Source of the DNA: JANQJA01 sp965267485 | Lineage (GTDB): Bacteria > Pseudomonadota > Gammaproteobacteria > Pseudomonadales > Azotimanducaceae | Direction of reading: 5' to 3' | Length of the DNA: 64,000 nt | NCBI GenBank assembly: GCA_965267485.1 | Contig: OZ254080.1 | Span: 3,782,001-3,846,000 of the forward strand | Shown: positions 25,790 to 33,668 of the stretch, piece by piece | Layout of the letters: each line of letters opens with the position of its first letter | How positions within the stretch are numbered: position 1 is the first letter of the stretch | Made by a program: the position numbers and the translations under genes | Notes under the pieces: generated by a model | The model's input: only the letters and a program-made list of their open reading frames with translations | The model's database searches: none | What the model was told of the DNA's origin: nothing

Positions 25790-25807
25790 TATGTAAGTAC
25801 TTACATA
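25790..25807. promoter_or_regulatory. 18-bp perfect palindrome, probable MarR operator
   Basis: TATGTAAGTACTTACATA is a perfect inverted repeat between the MarR-GNAT gene (start 25769, minus) and the TauD-like gene (start 25929, plus). It overlaps a possible minus-strand -10 (TATATG at 25809-25804), with TTGACG at 25834-25829 as -35 (19-base spacer). Size and symmetry suit a MarR dimer. Confidence 0.65.
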
Positions 25808-25928
25808 TATTCCATGCTCCGGCCATCACGTCAATCGGCGCGATCCATGCTCGCCGCGACTCGCCGACACGCACTGACTTTTGACATAATCGCGAATTCT
25901 CACCGCATCCACGAAAGGTATCGCGCCC

Positions 25929-26774
25929 GTGACCGAACTCACCATTACGCCACTTGCCGGAGCGCTCGGCGCCGAGGTGCATGGCGTCGATCTTGCCCAC
26001 CCGCTCGACGCCGACATCGAACAGCAGATTCACACGGCATTTCTCGAGCATCTCGTCCTTTGCTTTCGCGGCCAGTCGCTCGACCCGGCGAGCCTTTATG
26101 CGCTGACCGAACGCATGGGGGGAGTCGGCGAAACGCCGTACCTGACCGGGATGAAGGAATTCCCTGACGTCGTGCCAATCGTCAAGGAAGCGGACGAGAA
26201 GTCGCCGCTGACGTTTGGCGCCGGCTGGCACACCGACTTCACATTCCAGTCGCTGCCTCCGAGCCGCACGCTGTTGTATGCCGTCGATGTGCCCGTGGCC
26301 GGGGGCGATACCCTGTACACCAATCTGTATCGCGCCTATGACGCACTATCGCCCGGCATGAAGGATCTGCTCGAAGGACTCACCGCAGTGCATTCGTCGA
26401 CACGCTCCTACGGCCCGCAGGCGAAGATGAAGGATCACTTCGAGAACATGCGAATCGTGAACGAGGAGAACGAGCCCACGACGCAGGAGCACCCGGTGAT
26501 TCGCACCCACCCTGACACCGGCCGCAAGGCACTGTGGATCAACCCGGTCTACACAATCCGGTTCAAGGATATGTCCGAGGCAGAGAGCGCGCCACTGCTC
26601 AAGTACCTCAACGACTTTGCGGTCAATCCGTCATTTACCTGCCGGGTACGCTGGCAGAACGGCACACTGACGATGTGGGACAATCGGTGCACACAGCACT
26701 GTGCGACATCCGACTACCATGGCCATCGCCGCGAGATGCTGCGCACGACCGTCGCCGGCGAACAGCCCCTATAA
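25929..26774 (+). CDS. TauD/TfdA-family Fe(II)/2-oxoglutarate dioxygenase
   Basis: A 281-residue oxygenase. Iron ligands are visible as WHTDFTF (His101, Asp103) and the distal histidine in WDNRCTQHCATSDY (His257), followed by RREMLRTT for 2-oxoglutarate binding. Family members oxidise taurine, aryloxyalkanoates, sulfate esters or related compounds; the substrate is not predictable here. It starts with GTG 25929, is divergent from the MarR-GNAT gene and is followed after two bases by the acyltransferase gene. Confidence 0.9.
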   Translation: MTELTITPLAGALGAEVHGVDLAHPLDADIEQQIHTAFLEHLVLCFRGQSLDPASLYALTERMGGVGETPYLTGMKEFPDVVPIVKEADEKSPLTFGAGWHTDFTFQSLPPSRTLLYAVDVPVAGGDTLYTNLYRAYDALSPGMKDLLEGLTAVHSSTRSYGPQAKMKDHFENMRIVNEENEPTTQEHPVIRTHPDTGRKALWINPVYTIRFKDMSEAESAPLLKYLNDFAVNPSFTCRVRWQNGTLTMWDNRCTQHCATSDYHGHRREMLRTTVAGEQPL

Positions 26775-26776
26775 GA

Positions 26777-27541
26777 ATGAGCACACTGCAGAACGCAACG
26801 CCACAATCGATTCAGTACTGGTTACTGTTCGCGTATCGGTGGCTGGTGATTGCACCGTTCCTTGCGCTGTCGACCGCCTTCTTCTTTGTGCCCGTCGCGA
26901 TCCTGAGTCTGCTCGGCTACCCCGACACCGCTTCACGGGTCTTCGCGAGACTCTGGGCACGCACGAACGCGGCGGTCAGCCTGATGAGTGTCGAAACCGT
27001 GGGCCGCGAGCGCCTCGACCCCACGCAATCGTACGTGATCGTGGCGAACCACCAGAGTCTGGTCGATATCTACGTGCTCTATGGATTTCTTGACGCCGAC
27101 ATCAAGTGGGTCATGAAACAGGAACTGCGCTCGGTGCCGCTGCTTGGATACGCCTGCGAGGTCATGGGGCACATCTACATTGATCGTTCGAACACTGAAT
27201 CGGCGATCGCGTCGATCGCCGCAGCCAGGGAACGTATTGCCAACGGCGTTTCGGTCGTCTTCTTCCCGGAAGGAACGCGATCACGGGATGGCAGCCTTCG
27301 GGATTTCAAGCGCGGCGCATTCCGCTTCGCCATCGATATCGATCGCCCGATACTGCCTGTGACGATTCACGACACCCGCCGCGTACTCCCGTCGGACACG
27401 ACAGAGATCGTGCCGGGACACGTCAGACTCGAGATTGGCGAGCCCATCAGCACCACGGGGCTCACGCAGGATGACGCGCGAAGGTTGTCCGACGACGCCA
27501 GAAAACAGATCGAAGATGCCCTGCAGAGGAACCCGAATTGA
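26777..27541 (+). CDS. 1-acyl-sn-glycerol-3-phosphate acyltransferase (PlsC-like)
   Basis: A 254-residue membrane acyltransferase with an N-terminal hydrophobic segment, catalytic NHQSLVD (His92, Asp97) and the acceptor-binding FPEGTRSRDG motif, plus the later ILPVTIHDT block. It likely acylates lysophosphatidate or a related lipid at the inner membrane. The frame is open further upstream within the dioxygenase gene; ATG 26777 begins the conserved protein. Its stop overlaps the TTG start of the aldolase. Confidence 0.88.
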   Translation: MSTLQNATPQSIQYWLLFAYRWLVIAPFLALSTAFFFVPVAILSLLGYPDTASRVFARLWARTNAAVSLMSVETVGRERLDPTQSYVIVANHQSLVDIYVLYGFLDADIKWVMKQELRSVPLLGYACEVMGHIYIDRSNTESAIASIAAARERIANGVSVVFFPEGTRSRDGSLRDFKRGAFRFAIDIDRPILPVTIHDTRRVLPSDTTEIVPGHVRLEIGEPISTTGLTQDDARRLSDDARKQIEDALQRNPN

Positions 27542-28335
27542 GAGAGAACAAGGTGTTACACGCGTGGCGCGACCGCAAGCCGACCATAGGTGCGTGGCTG
27601 ATGAACGACTCGGCGCTGTCGGCCGAGGTGATGGCCAGGGCCGGCTTCGACTGGCTCTGCATCGACACACAGCACGGCCTGCTGGACTATCACGACATCA
27701 AGGCGTTGCTGCCCGTCATTTCCCAGACCGACACGGTTCCGTTCGTTCGCGTCTCGTGGAACGATCCTGCCGAGATCATGAAGGCGCTGGACGCCGGCGC
27801 GTACGGCGTCGTGGTGCCGATGGTGAACAACCGCGAAGAGGCCGAACGCGCGGTGAGGGCGTGCCGCTATCCGCCCGATGGCATGCGATCGTTCGGCCCG
27901 ACCCGGGCAGCGATGTATGGCGGTGCCGGATATGCCGCCGAATCAAACCGCGAGATCGCCTGCATTGCGATGATCGAAACCCGCGAGGCCATCGGCAAGC
28001 TCGACGAGATCATGTCGACCCCCGGGCTCGATGCCATCTACATCGGCCCCGCAGATCTCGCGCTTGCGCTCGACCTGACGCCGACGGGTGACAACAACGA
28101 GCCGAAACACGTCGAAATGGTCGATCGCATTTTCGAAGCGACCCGTCGTCACGGCATCGCTGCCGGGATACATACCGGCAGCCTCGAGTATACGCAGCGC
28201 TACCTCGCACAAGGCTTCGAGATGGTCACGCTGGGTGCCGACACCGGTTTCATGGCGCGGCTTGCCCGACAGGAACTGAAGGCGGCCCGTGAAGGTGCGA
28301 GAGCAGGTAGCGACGGGGACGGGTCGTTCTACTGA
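27538..28335 (+). CDS. HpcH/HpaI-family class II aldolase
   Basis: A 265-residue TIM-barrel enzyme with GAWLMNDSALSAEVMARAGFDWLCIDTQHG, where the early acid-base region is typical. It also has FVRVSWNDPAEIMKALDAGAYGVVVPMVN, the MIETREAIGKLDEI metal-binding glutamate region and AIYIGPADLALAL. It should cleave or form 4-hydroxy-2-oxo acids using a divalent metal. I accept the TTG start at 27538 because MRENKVLHAWR matches the family N-terminus and overlaps the previous stop by four bases. GTG 27553 is an alternative. Confidence 0.87.
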   Translation: MRENKVLHAWRDRKPTIGAWLMNDSALSAEVMARAGFDWLCIDTQHGLLDYHDIKALLPVISQTDTVPFVRVSWNDPAEIMKALDAGAYGVVVPMVNNREEAERAVRACRYPPDGMRSFGPTRAAMYGGAGYAAESNREIACIAMIETREAIGKLDEIMSTPGLDAIYIGPADLALALDLTPTGDNNEPKHVEMVDRIFEATRRHGIAAGIHTGSLEYTQRYLAQGFEMVTLGADTGFMARLARQELKAAREGARAGSDGDGSFY

Positions 28336-28336
28336 G

Positions 28337-28519
28337 TCACTCGTGCTCGGCCCGGACGTCCAGTTCGATCTCGTCGCCGTACACGGACGCGGCGATGATC
28401 ATCGGCCGGCAACAGACTTCGCAGTCCTCAGTGTATTCCTGGCTGTCGACCGAGGCATCGACCACGAGTCGAATGGGTTCACCACAGTAGGGGCAATGTG
28501 ACTTCAGCGTACGTAACAC
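28337..28519 (-). CDS. CPXCG-motif cysteine-rich small protein
   Basis: A 60-residue protein with two cysteine pairs, CPYCG at residues 9-13 and CEVCCRP about 24 residues later, forming a probable zinc ribbon. It matches the small CPXCG-motif family found in proteobacteria, whose function is unknown. GTG 28519 has GGAGG four bases upstream. It is convergent with the aldolase gene, one base apart. Confidence 0.85.
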   Translation of the reverse strand: MLRTLKSHCPYCGEPIRLVVDASVDSQEYTEDCEVCCRPMIIAASVYGDEIELDVRAEHE

Positions 28520-28618
28520 GTGGCCTCCGGAGGGGTCAGGTCTAGCTTGAAAAACAACATTGGCTTAATGGAAAATTAACACGGCAAGCTCAAACTCCGC
28601 TGACATTACGAGTACCAG

Positions 28619-29161
28619 ATGCGAGTAGGCATGCTCGAAACGATTCATCGCTGGGACGTCACGACCTTCCAGCGCATCACATCTTCCCAGCTTCACAAGA
28701 CGCTGATCAAATTCGCTCGCCTGATTTCCTTCACCGGCGATGGCTGGTTCTACCCGCTCGTTCCGCTGGTGATCTATTTGCTCGGCTACCCGGAGATCGC
28801 CAAGCAGTTCTTTATCGTGGTCGGCGCCGCCTACATCATCGAACGCACGATCTATCCCGTCGCCAAGCGCAGTTTCAAGCGTCGCCGCCCTGCCAACATC
28901 GTACCGAACTTCGAGAGCGTCATCGTCGCATCCGATGAATTCAGCTTCCCTTCCGGCCACACATCCGCGGCGTTCCTGATGACGTCAATGCTCGTACTCT
29001 TCTTTGGGCCGATGTTCGCGGGGCTCTATCTCTGGGCGCTGGCGGTCGGCGCATCACGCGTCATTCTCGGCGTCCACTTTCCGACTGACATCCTGGTCGG
29101 CAGCCTCATGGGCACCGGCATCGCAGGCACGGTTTACTGGCTCAGCCTCGGCGTTCTATGA
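28619..29161 (+). CDS. PAP2-superfamily membrane phosphatase
   Basis: A 180-residue protein with about five hydrophobic segments and the three PAP2 catalytic blocks. These are K83-x6-R90-P91, PSGH at 111-114 and SR-x5-H-x3-D (Ser146, Arg147, His153, Asp157). It should dephosphorylate a lipid phosphate or diphosphate at the inner membrane. ATG 28619 is used; ATG 28631 is possible. The stop overlaps the next gene by four bases, linking it to the glycosyltransferase. Confidence 0.88.
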   Translation: MRVGMLETIHRWDVTTFQRITSSQLHKTLIKFARLISFTGDGWFYPLVPLVIYLLGYPEIAKQFFIVVGAAYIIERTIYPVAKRSFKRRRPANIVPNFESVIVASDEFSFPSGHTSAAFLMTSMLVLFFGPMFAGLYLWALAVGASRVILGVHFPTDILVGSLMGTGIAGTVYWLSLGVL

Positions 29162-30219
29162 AAATCCTCTACGGGATCCAGGGGACCGGCAACGGTCACA
29201 TGTCCCGTGCGCACGCCATGGCCGCGGCGCTGGCAAACTATCCCGAGGTCGAGATGACCTGGCTTGTTTCGGGACGCGCGATCGACGAGTTGTTCGACGC
29301 CATGCCGGATTTTCTCTGGCGCAAGGGACTCACATTCCGGTCGAGGGACGGCCGCGTACAGTTTCTGCAAACCTTTCTTGCCAACAACTACATCCAGTTC
29401 GTTCGCGACGTCATCACGCTGGACCTGAATGCCTTCGATCACATCGTACTCGACTTCGAGCCGGTATCCGCCTGGGCAGCACGACTCGCCGGCCGCCAGA
29501 GCCTCGGCATCGGCCATCAGTATGCGTTCGCCTATCCCGTACCCATGCAGGGCGAAAGTGCGTTCACACGCTTCGGCCTGCGCACGTTTGCGCCGGTGAC
29601 GCGCTCGCTCGGGCTCCACTGGCATCACTTCAACTATCCCGTACTGCCACCCATCATCGACCTCGCCGGCCACCGGCGGGAACAGGCCGTACCGGGCAAG
29701 GTTGTGGTGTACCTGCCGTTCGAGGATCAACAGAAAGTCGTGAACATGCTGCGGCCGCTATCGACCCACCACTTCCATGTCTATGGCCCGGGGCTCGTCG
29801 ACCGCGACGACGGACACATCCACACACGGGCGCTCTCACGCGATGGCTTCAAACAGGATCTCGTCACGGCCGAGAGCGCAATCTGCAATGCGGGCTTCGA
29901 ACTTATCAGCGAATGCCTCACGCTGGGTGTTCGGGTACTCACACGCCCCGTCGACCAGCAGCTGGAGCAACTCTCGAACGCACTCGCGCTCGAAGAGCTG
30001 CAGTACGCTCGCGTGCTCTATGCGCTCGATGCAAACGCCATCGGCGACTGGCTGGGAGACGGCGGCTTCGTGAAGATCGATTTTGGTTCGGTCCACGAGC
30101 AGATCGCCGCATGGCTCGTCGGCGGCCAAAAGCAGCGCATTGAAGATCTGGCCGAGGAAACGTGGCGCGATGTCACGGTCGAGCGACTGGATCGGTCCGC
30201 TGCGTCAGTTGCGGCCTAG
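29158..30219 (+). CDS. MJ1255-like GT-B glycosyltransferase family protein
   Basis: A 353-residue protein with a GT-B-type N-terminal loop YGIQGTGNGHMSRAHAMAAAL, a DHIVLDFEPVSAWAARLAGR segment and a C-terminal donor-site-like region ESAICNAGFELISECLTLGVRVLTRPVDQQLEQLSNALALEEL. This pattern is that of MJ1255/MurG-like glycosyltransferases. No membrane span is seen. Coupling to a lipid phosphatase suggests glycolipid or polysaccharide work; donor and acceptor are unknown. It overlaps the convergent trxC gene by four bases. Confidence 0.82.
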   Translation: MKILYGIQGTGNGHMSRAHAMAAALANYPEVEMTWLVSGRAIDELFDAMPDFLWRKGLTFRSRDGRVQFLQTFLANNYIQFVRDVITLDLNAFDHIVLDFEPVSAWAARLAGRQSLGIGHQYAFAYPVPMQGESAFTRFGLRTFAPVTRSLGLHWHHFNYPVLPPIIDLAGHRREQAVPGKVVVYLPFEDQQKVVNMLRPLSTHHFHVYGPGLVDRDDGHIHTRALSRDGFKQDLVTAESAICNAGFELISECLTLGVRVLTRPVDQQLEQLSNALALEELQYARVLYALDANAIGDWLGDGGFVKIDFGSVHEQIAAWLVGGQKQRIEDLAEETWRDVTVERLDRSAASVAA

Positions 30220-30692
30220 TCAGTTGCGGCCTTGTCTGTTGAGGTGTGGGCTGCAGTTGCTCCGCTGACCGTCGATAGCCACTCCATGAACCGCCCTTTG
30301 GGCATCGCGCCTGCCTGCCGGCCGATCTCACGGCCGCCCTGAAAGACAGCGAGCGTCGGAATAGACTGGATTCGAAGCGCTGCCGAGATGTCCTGACACT
30401 GGTCGGTTTCGACCTTGATGAGCCTCATGCGGGGCTCGAGTTCGCCTGCAGCCTCAGCGAAGACCGGACCAAACATCTTGCAGGGCCCGCACCAGGTTGC
30501 CCAGAAATCGACGACCACGGGAATGTCATTGCGTTCGATCATCTTTCTGAATTGCTGGCTGTCGACCGAAACGGGCCGACCGCAGAATACCTGCTCGTGG
30601 CAGTTGCCACACTTGGGGTGATCGCCCAGCCGTTCCTCGGGCACCCGGTTAACGGTGAAACAGGACGGACAAACGATGTCGAGAGAAGTCAT
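30216..30692 (-). CDS. trxC: thioredoxin 2 (TrxC) with N-terminal zinc ribbon
   Basis: A 158-residue cytoplasmic thioredoxin. An N-terminal zinc site (Cys8, Cys11, Cys28, Cys31) precedes the thioredoxin fold with the active site ATWCGPCKM (Cys68, Cys71) and the cis-proline loop SIPTLAVF. This is the TrxC arrangement. It reduces protein disulfides and is often stress-induced in other bacteria. It diverges from the thioesterase gene, with a 13-base GGTGTT-G-AACACC repeat between them. Confidence 0.93.
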   Translation of the reverse strand: MTSLDIVCPSCFTVNRVPEERLGDHPKCGNCHEQVFCGRPVSVDSQQFRKMIERNDIPVVVDFWATWCGPCKMFGPVFAEAAGELEPRMRLIKVETDQCQDISAALRIQSIPTLAVFQGGREIGRQAGAMPKGRFMEWLSTVSGATAAHTSTDKAATD

Positions 30693-30702
30693 TGTCAGTT
30701 CA

Positions 30703-30715
30703 GGTGTTGAACACC
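30703..30715. repeat. short inverted repeat between trxC and the thioesterase gene
   Basis: GGTGTTGAACACC is a perfect six-base inverted repeat around a central G in the 65-base divergent intergenic region. It could be an operator for one or both genes, but it is short and its match to a known regulator is not evident. Confidence 0.3.
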
Positions 30716-30757
30716 CCGTTGATGTAAGGTTGATCCTGACAATTTCAAGGAAGCGCC

Positions 30758-31159
30758 ATGAGCCAGCTACGCGACGACGCCAATCACTGTTTCGTTTGCG
30801 GCCCGTCGAACCCGATCGGCCTCAATCTCGAGTTCCGCCTCGACGGCGATATCTGCCGGTCTGTGTGGACGCCGAAGCCCGAGCACTGCGGCTATGACGG
30901 TGTCACCCACGGCGGCCTGATCTTCAGCGCGCTCGATGACGTGATGGCAAACTGGATCTTCCTGCAGGGACATCGCGCCTACACGGCCAAGTGCGAGATC
31001 CGCTACAAGGATGCGTTGCCCACCGGAACCCGGGTACAACTCGAGGGGCACTGCATCAAGGCCCGGGGCCGGCTCGTGCAGATGAAGGGGCTTATGACGC
31101 GGGAGGATACCGGTGAGATCGTCGCTGAAGCCGACGCTTCGTTCATGAAGGACGGATAG
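30758..31159 (+). CDS. PaaI-like hotdog-fold thioesterase
   Basis: A 133-residue hotdog protein with NHCFVCGPSNPIGLNLEF at the N-terminus, GYDGVTHGGLIFSALDDVMANW covering the catalytic helix, and AKCEIRYKDALPTGTRVQLEG. The CFVCG...GLNL beginning is typical of PaaI-like acyl-CoA thioesterases. It has an AAGGAAG ribosome-binding site. Its end overlaps the convergent TerB-like gene by 17 bases. Confidence 0.88.
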   Translation: MSQLRDDANHCFVCGPSNPIGLNLEFRLDGDICRSVWTPKPEHCGYDGVTHGGLIFSALDDVMANWIFLQGHRAYTAKCEIRYKDALPTGTRVQLEGHCIKARGRLVQMKGLMTREDTGEIVAEADASFMKDG

Positions 31160-31613
31160 GCGCAGCCTCGCCCGACACGACGTCCCGAGCCTCTTTTACC
31201 GCGTCTTCGCTCATGCCGAGCAACTCGGCCACACGGTCGACAAACTTCTCTTCGTAGACATCAATTCGACCGTCTGCGTAGGCAACGCGCCACACCTGCT
31301 GCAACAGCATTCGCTTCTCGGCCGGTTTGTAGTACTCGTTGACGAGGTCAGTGATCATCGAGAGGCTGCTCGCCTGCAGGTTGGCGAGCCGCAGCAGCTG
31401 CTCGATGGTCGTCCCTGACAACTCGAAAGTGTTGGCGAGGATGTCGGCAATGACCTTTTTCTCTTCGATATCCTCATCGTCATCGGCCTTGCTGCACGCA
31501 ACCAGCAACGCAGCCGCGGCGTAGCGGGCCGCGAAGCCATTACGGTCGAGTCGGCTCCCCTTGGGGCGCACATAAATGTCAAAGAACGTCTGGATATCCA
31601 GGGTGATTGCCAC
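31143..31613 (-). CDS. TerB-like (tellurite-resistance-type) helical protein
   Basis: About 156 residues, all-helical. It shows an acidic KADDDEDIEEKKVIADILANTF helix and the LLQQVWRVAYADGRIDVYEEKFVDRVAELLGMSEDAV segment with its metal-binding-like DGRIDVYEE pattern, which defines TerB domains. In isolation this domain does not prove tellurite resistance. GTG 31613 is chosen to begin just before the conserved region; the frame stays open to 31754, so the start is uncertain. The upstream region shared with the response regulator contains a 16-bp palindrome. Confidence 0.75.
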   Translation of the reverse strand: MAITLDIQTFFDIYVRPKGSRLDRNGFAARYAAAALLVACSKADDDEDIEEKKVIADILANTFELSGTTIEQLLRLANLQASSLSMITDLVNEYYKPAEKRMLLQQVWRVAYADGRIDVYEEKFVDRVAELLGMSEDAVKEARDVVSGEAAPIRPS

Positions 31614-31687
31614 GTCTGTTCGGCTGAAAGGCCCATTATCCCTGACCTGTGGGCAGAGTCTAGCAACCGTTTGTCCGTTGTCGGCAA

Positions 31688-31703
31688 AGCGCAATATTGC
31701 GCT
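31688..31703. repeat. 16-bp perfect palindrome between TerB-like and response-regulator genes
   Basis: AGCGCAATATTGCGCT is perfectly self-complementary and lies in the 163-base divergent region between the two starts (31613 and 31777). It may be an operator. It has no T-run, so a terminator is unlikely. Confidence 0.45.
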
Positions 31704-31776
31704 GCGGTTCAAGGCACGATATTTTCCCGCGTCACAGATCGAACTTGATCTCACCTGAGGGAGCCTGGCCTGCGCC

Positions 31777-32148
31777 GTGAATCAATCGTCAAAAAGGATT
31801 CTGGTCGTCGAAGACGAGGCCTCAGTTCGGGGATTGATCGACCGGATCCTGCGCCGGTCGGGCTACGCCATCGAGACGGCGAGCGATGGCCAGGAAGGGC
31901 TCGAGAAGCTGAGGGCCGACGACTACGACCTCGTCATCTCGGACATTGTCATGCCGAGAATGAAGGGCACCGAGATGGTCAGGGAGTTGCGCAAGGAGAA
32001 TGAGGCGCTGCCGGTGATCTTCGTGACCGGCTACCCACAGGACGATTCCTTCTCGCTCGGTGACCGCGACAAGCTGCTGCTCAAACCTTTCAAGCAGCAG
32101 GACCTCAATGACATGGTCCACGATGCCCTGATGGATGACTGCGCATGA
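31777..32148 (+). CDS. single-domain response regulator (CheY-like receiver)
   Basis: A 123-residue receiver domain with nothing attached. The acidic pocket VVEDEA is near residue 10, the phospho-acceptor Asp is in DLVISDIVMPRMKG, the switch Thr is in VIFVTGYP and the conserved Lys is in LLLKPFKQQDL. It would relay a histidine-kinase signal by protein contact. No kinase is in the neighbourhood. It starts with GTG 31777 and overlaps the sulfatase start by four bases, an unusual coupling. Confidence 0.92.
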   Translation: MNQSSKRILVVEDEASVRGLIDRILRRSGYAIETASDGQEGLEKLRADDYDLVISDIVMPRMKGTEMVRELRKENEALPVIFVTGYPQDDSFSLGDRDKLLLKPFKQQDLNDMVHDALMDDCA

Positions 32149-33668
32149 CCTCACCCCGAAAGGCCGTCGTCGTGCTCCTCGACAGCCTGAACCGTCACAT
32201 GATCGGCGCCTACGGCGGCACTGAATTCGACACACCGAACCTGGATCGTTTCGCAAAGCGCGCCGCACGCTTCACGAACCACTACACCGGCTCGCTCCCG
32301 TGCATGCCAGCGCGACACGACATTCTCGTTGGCGCACTCGACTTCCTCTGGCGACCCTGGGGTTCGATTGAACTCTGGGAGCGGCCCATCACGTACCAAC
32401 TGCGCCGTCAGGGCGTCAAGACCCAGCTCTTTACCGACCACCCTCACCTGTTCGAAACCGGTGGCGAGAACTACCACACGGACTTCTTTGCCTGGGACTA
32501 CCTGCGGGGACACGAGAGCGATCCCTGGAAGACACGGGAGGATCCGAGCGCCATCGGTGCGCCTGCACTGCCCGCTCGTCAGCGAGGGCACGGCGAACCC
32601 CACGGCTACGACCTCTCCCGTTCCTGGTTTCGGGAAGAACTCGACTACCCGGGGCCGAAGACCATGAAGGCCGCTGCCGACTGGCTCACGGAGAACGGCA
32701 ATGCCTTCGACGACTTTCTGCTGTTCGTCGACGAGTTCGACCCGCATGAGCCGTTTGATACGCCTGCGCCATGGGCGAACCGCTACGATCCCGACTGGGA
32801 TGATGAACTCATCATCTGGCCGCCCTATGCCGTGGGTGCCGTCGAAAAGGGCCTGATCACCGAACGTGAAGCCCGGCATATCCGCGCGAACTACGGTGCC
32901 AAGCTGACCATGATCGACCACTGGTTCGGCAAGATCCTCGATGCCATGGACGATGAAGGCCTCTGGGACGACACGCTGTTCATCCTCTGCACCGACCATG
33001 GTCACTACCTCGGCGAGAAGGATATCTTCGGCAAGCCGAAGGCGATCCAGTACGAGACACTGGGGCACACGCCTCTCATGGTCGCCTGTCCCGGCAGACC
33101 CGCGGGGCAGATTGAGGCGCTGACCACCAACGTTGATATCCACGCGACGCTGGTCGACATCTTCGGCGCGAAACCCGAACACATTACCCACGGCAAATCG
33201 CTGATGCCGCTGCTCGAGGGTGAAACCGACAAGATTCGCGACTACGCCATCGGCGGCATCTTCGGCAACTGGGTCCAGATCCAGGATGGGCGCCACAAGT
33301 ACGCCCGCTCGCCGGTCACGGACAACTATCCGCTGTCGATGTGGTCAAACCGATGGTCGACAATGCCGGTTGCCGCGTATCCCGGCCTGCGTCTGCCAAA
33401 CCCCGACAAGCGTGCCTGGCTCGACTTCATGCCCGGCTCGGACATTCCCGTCATCCGCCAGCCCTTCCAGCCCGGCGATCTGCTGCCATACTGGTCGATG
33501 GAAGCGCCGGTCGACGCCCATGAACTGTATGACATCGCGGATGACCCCGGCGAGGAGACGAACCGGACCGGTGATCCGCTGGAGCAGGACATGATTGAAC
33601 TGCTTCGCGTTGCCCTGAAGGACGTCGAAGCACCCGCAGAACAATTCGAGCGACTGGGCCTCGCGTGA
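32145..33668 (+). CDS. sulfatase-family hydrolase, predicted cytoplasmic
   Basis: A 507-residue enzyme of the sulfatase/phosphonate-monoester-hydrolase family. The formylglycine signature C-x-P-x-R is Cys53-Met-Pro-Ala-Arg57. The early metal region is VVVLLDSLNRHMIGAYGG and the later one is FILCTDHGHYLGEKD. The single Asp in LLDSLN resembles the phosphonate-monoester-hydrolase branch. There is no signal peptide, so it would act on an imported sulfate, phosphate or phosphonate ester. It is sandwiched between a response regulator and a GST, each overlapping by four bases. Confidence 0.88.
   Translation: MTSPRKAVVVLLDSLNRHMIGAYGGTEFDTPNLDRFAKRAARFTNHYTGSLPCMPARHDILVGALDFLWRPWGSIELWERPITYQLRRQGVKTQLFTDHPHLFETGGENYHTDFFAWDYLRGHESDPWKTREDPSAIGAPALPARQRGHGEPHGYDLSRSWFREELDYPGPKTMKAAADWLTENGNAFDDFLLFVDEFDPHEPFDTPAPWANRYDPDWDDELIIWPPYAVGAVEKGLITEREARHIRANYGAKLTMIDHWFGKILDAMDDEGLWDDTLFILCTDHGHYLGEKDIFGKPKAIQYETLGHTPLMVACPGRPAGQIEALTTNVDIHATLVDIFGAKPEHITHGKSLMPLLEGETDKIRDYAIGGIFGNWVQIQDGRHKYARSPVTDNYPLSMWSNRWSTMPVAAYPGLRLPNPDKRAWLDFMPGSDIPVIRQPFQPGDLLPYWSMEAPVDAHELYDIADDPGEETNRTGDPLEQDMIELLRVALKDVEAPAEQFERLGLA

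Noticed and set aside
31143..31613. Calling the TerB-like gene part of a tellurite-resistance or phage-defence cluster
   Set aside because: No other ter genes or defence genes are nearby; a lone TerB domain is not evidence for either.
32151..33296. 381-codon open frame antisense to the sulfatase gene
   Set aside because: Overlaps a complete sulfatase frame with catalytic motif; no independent start signal or family motif.
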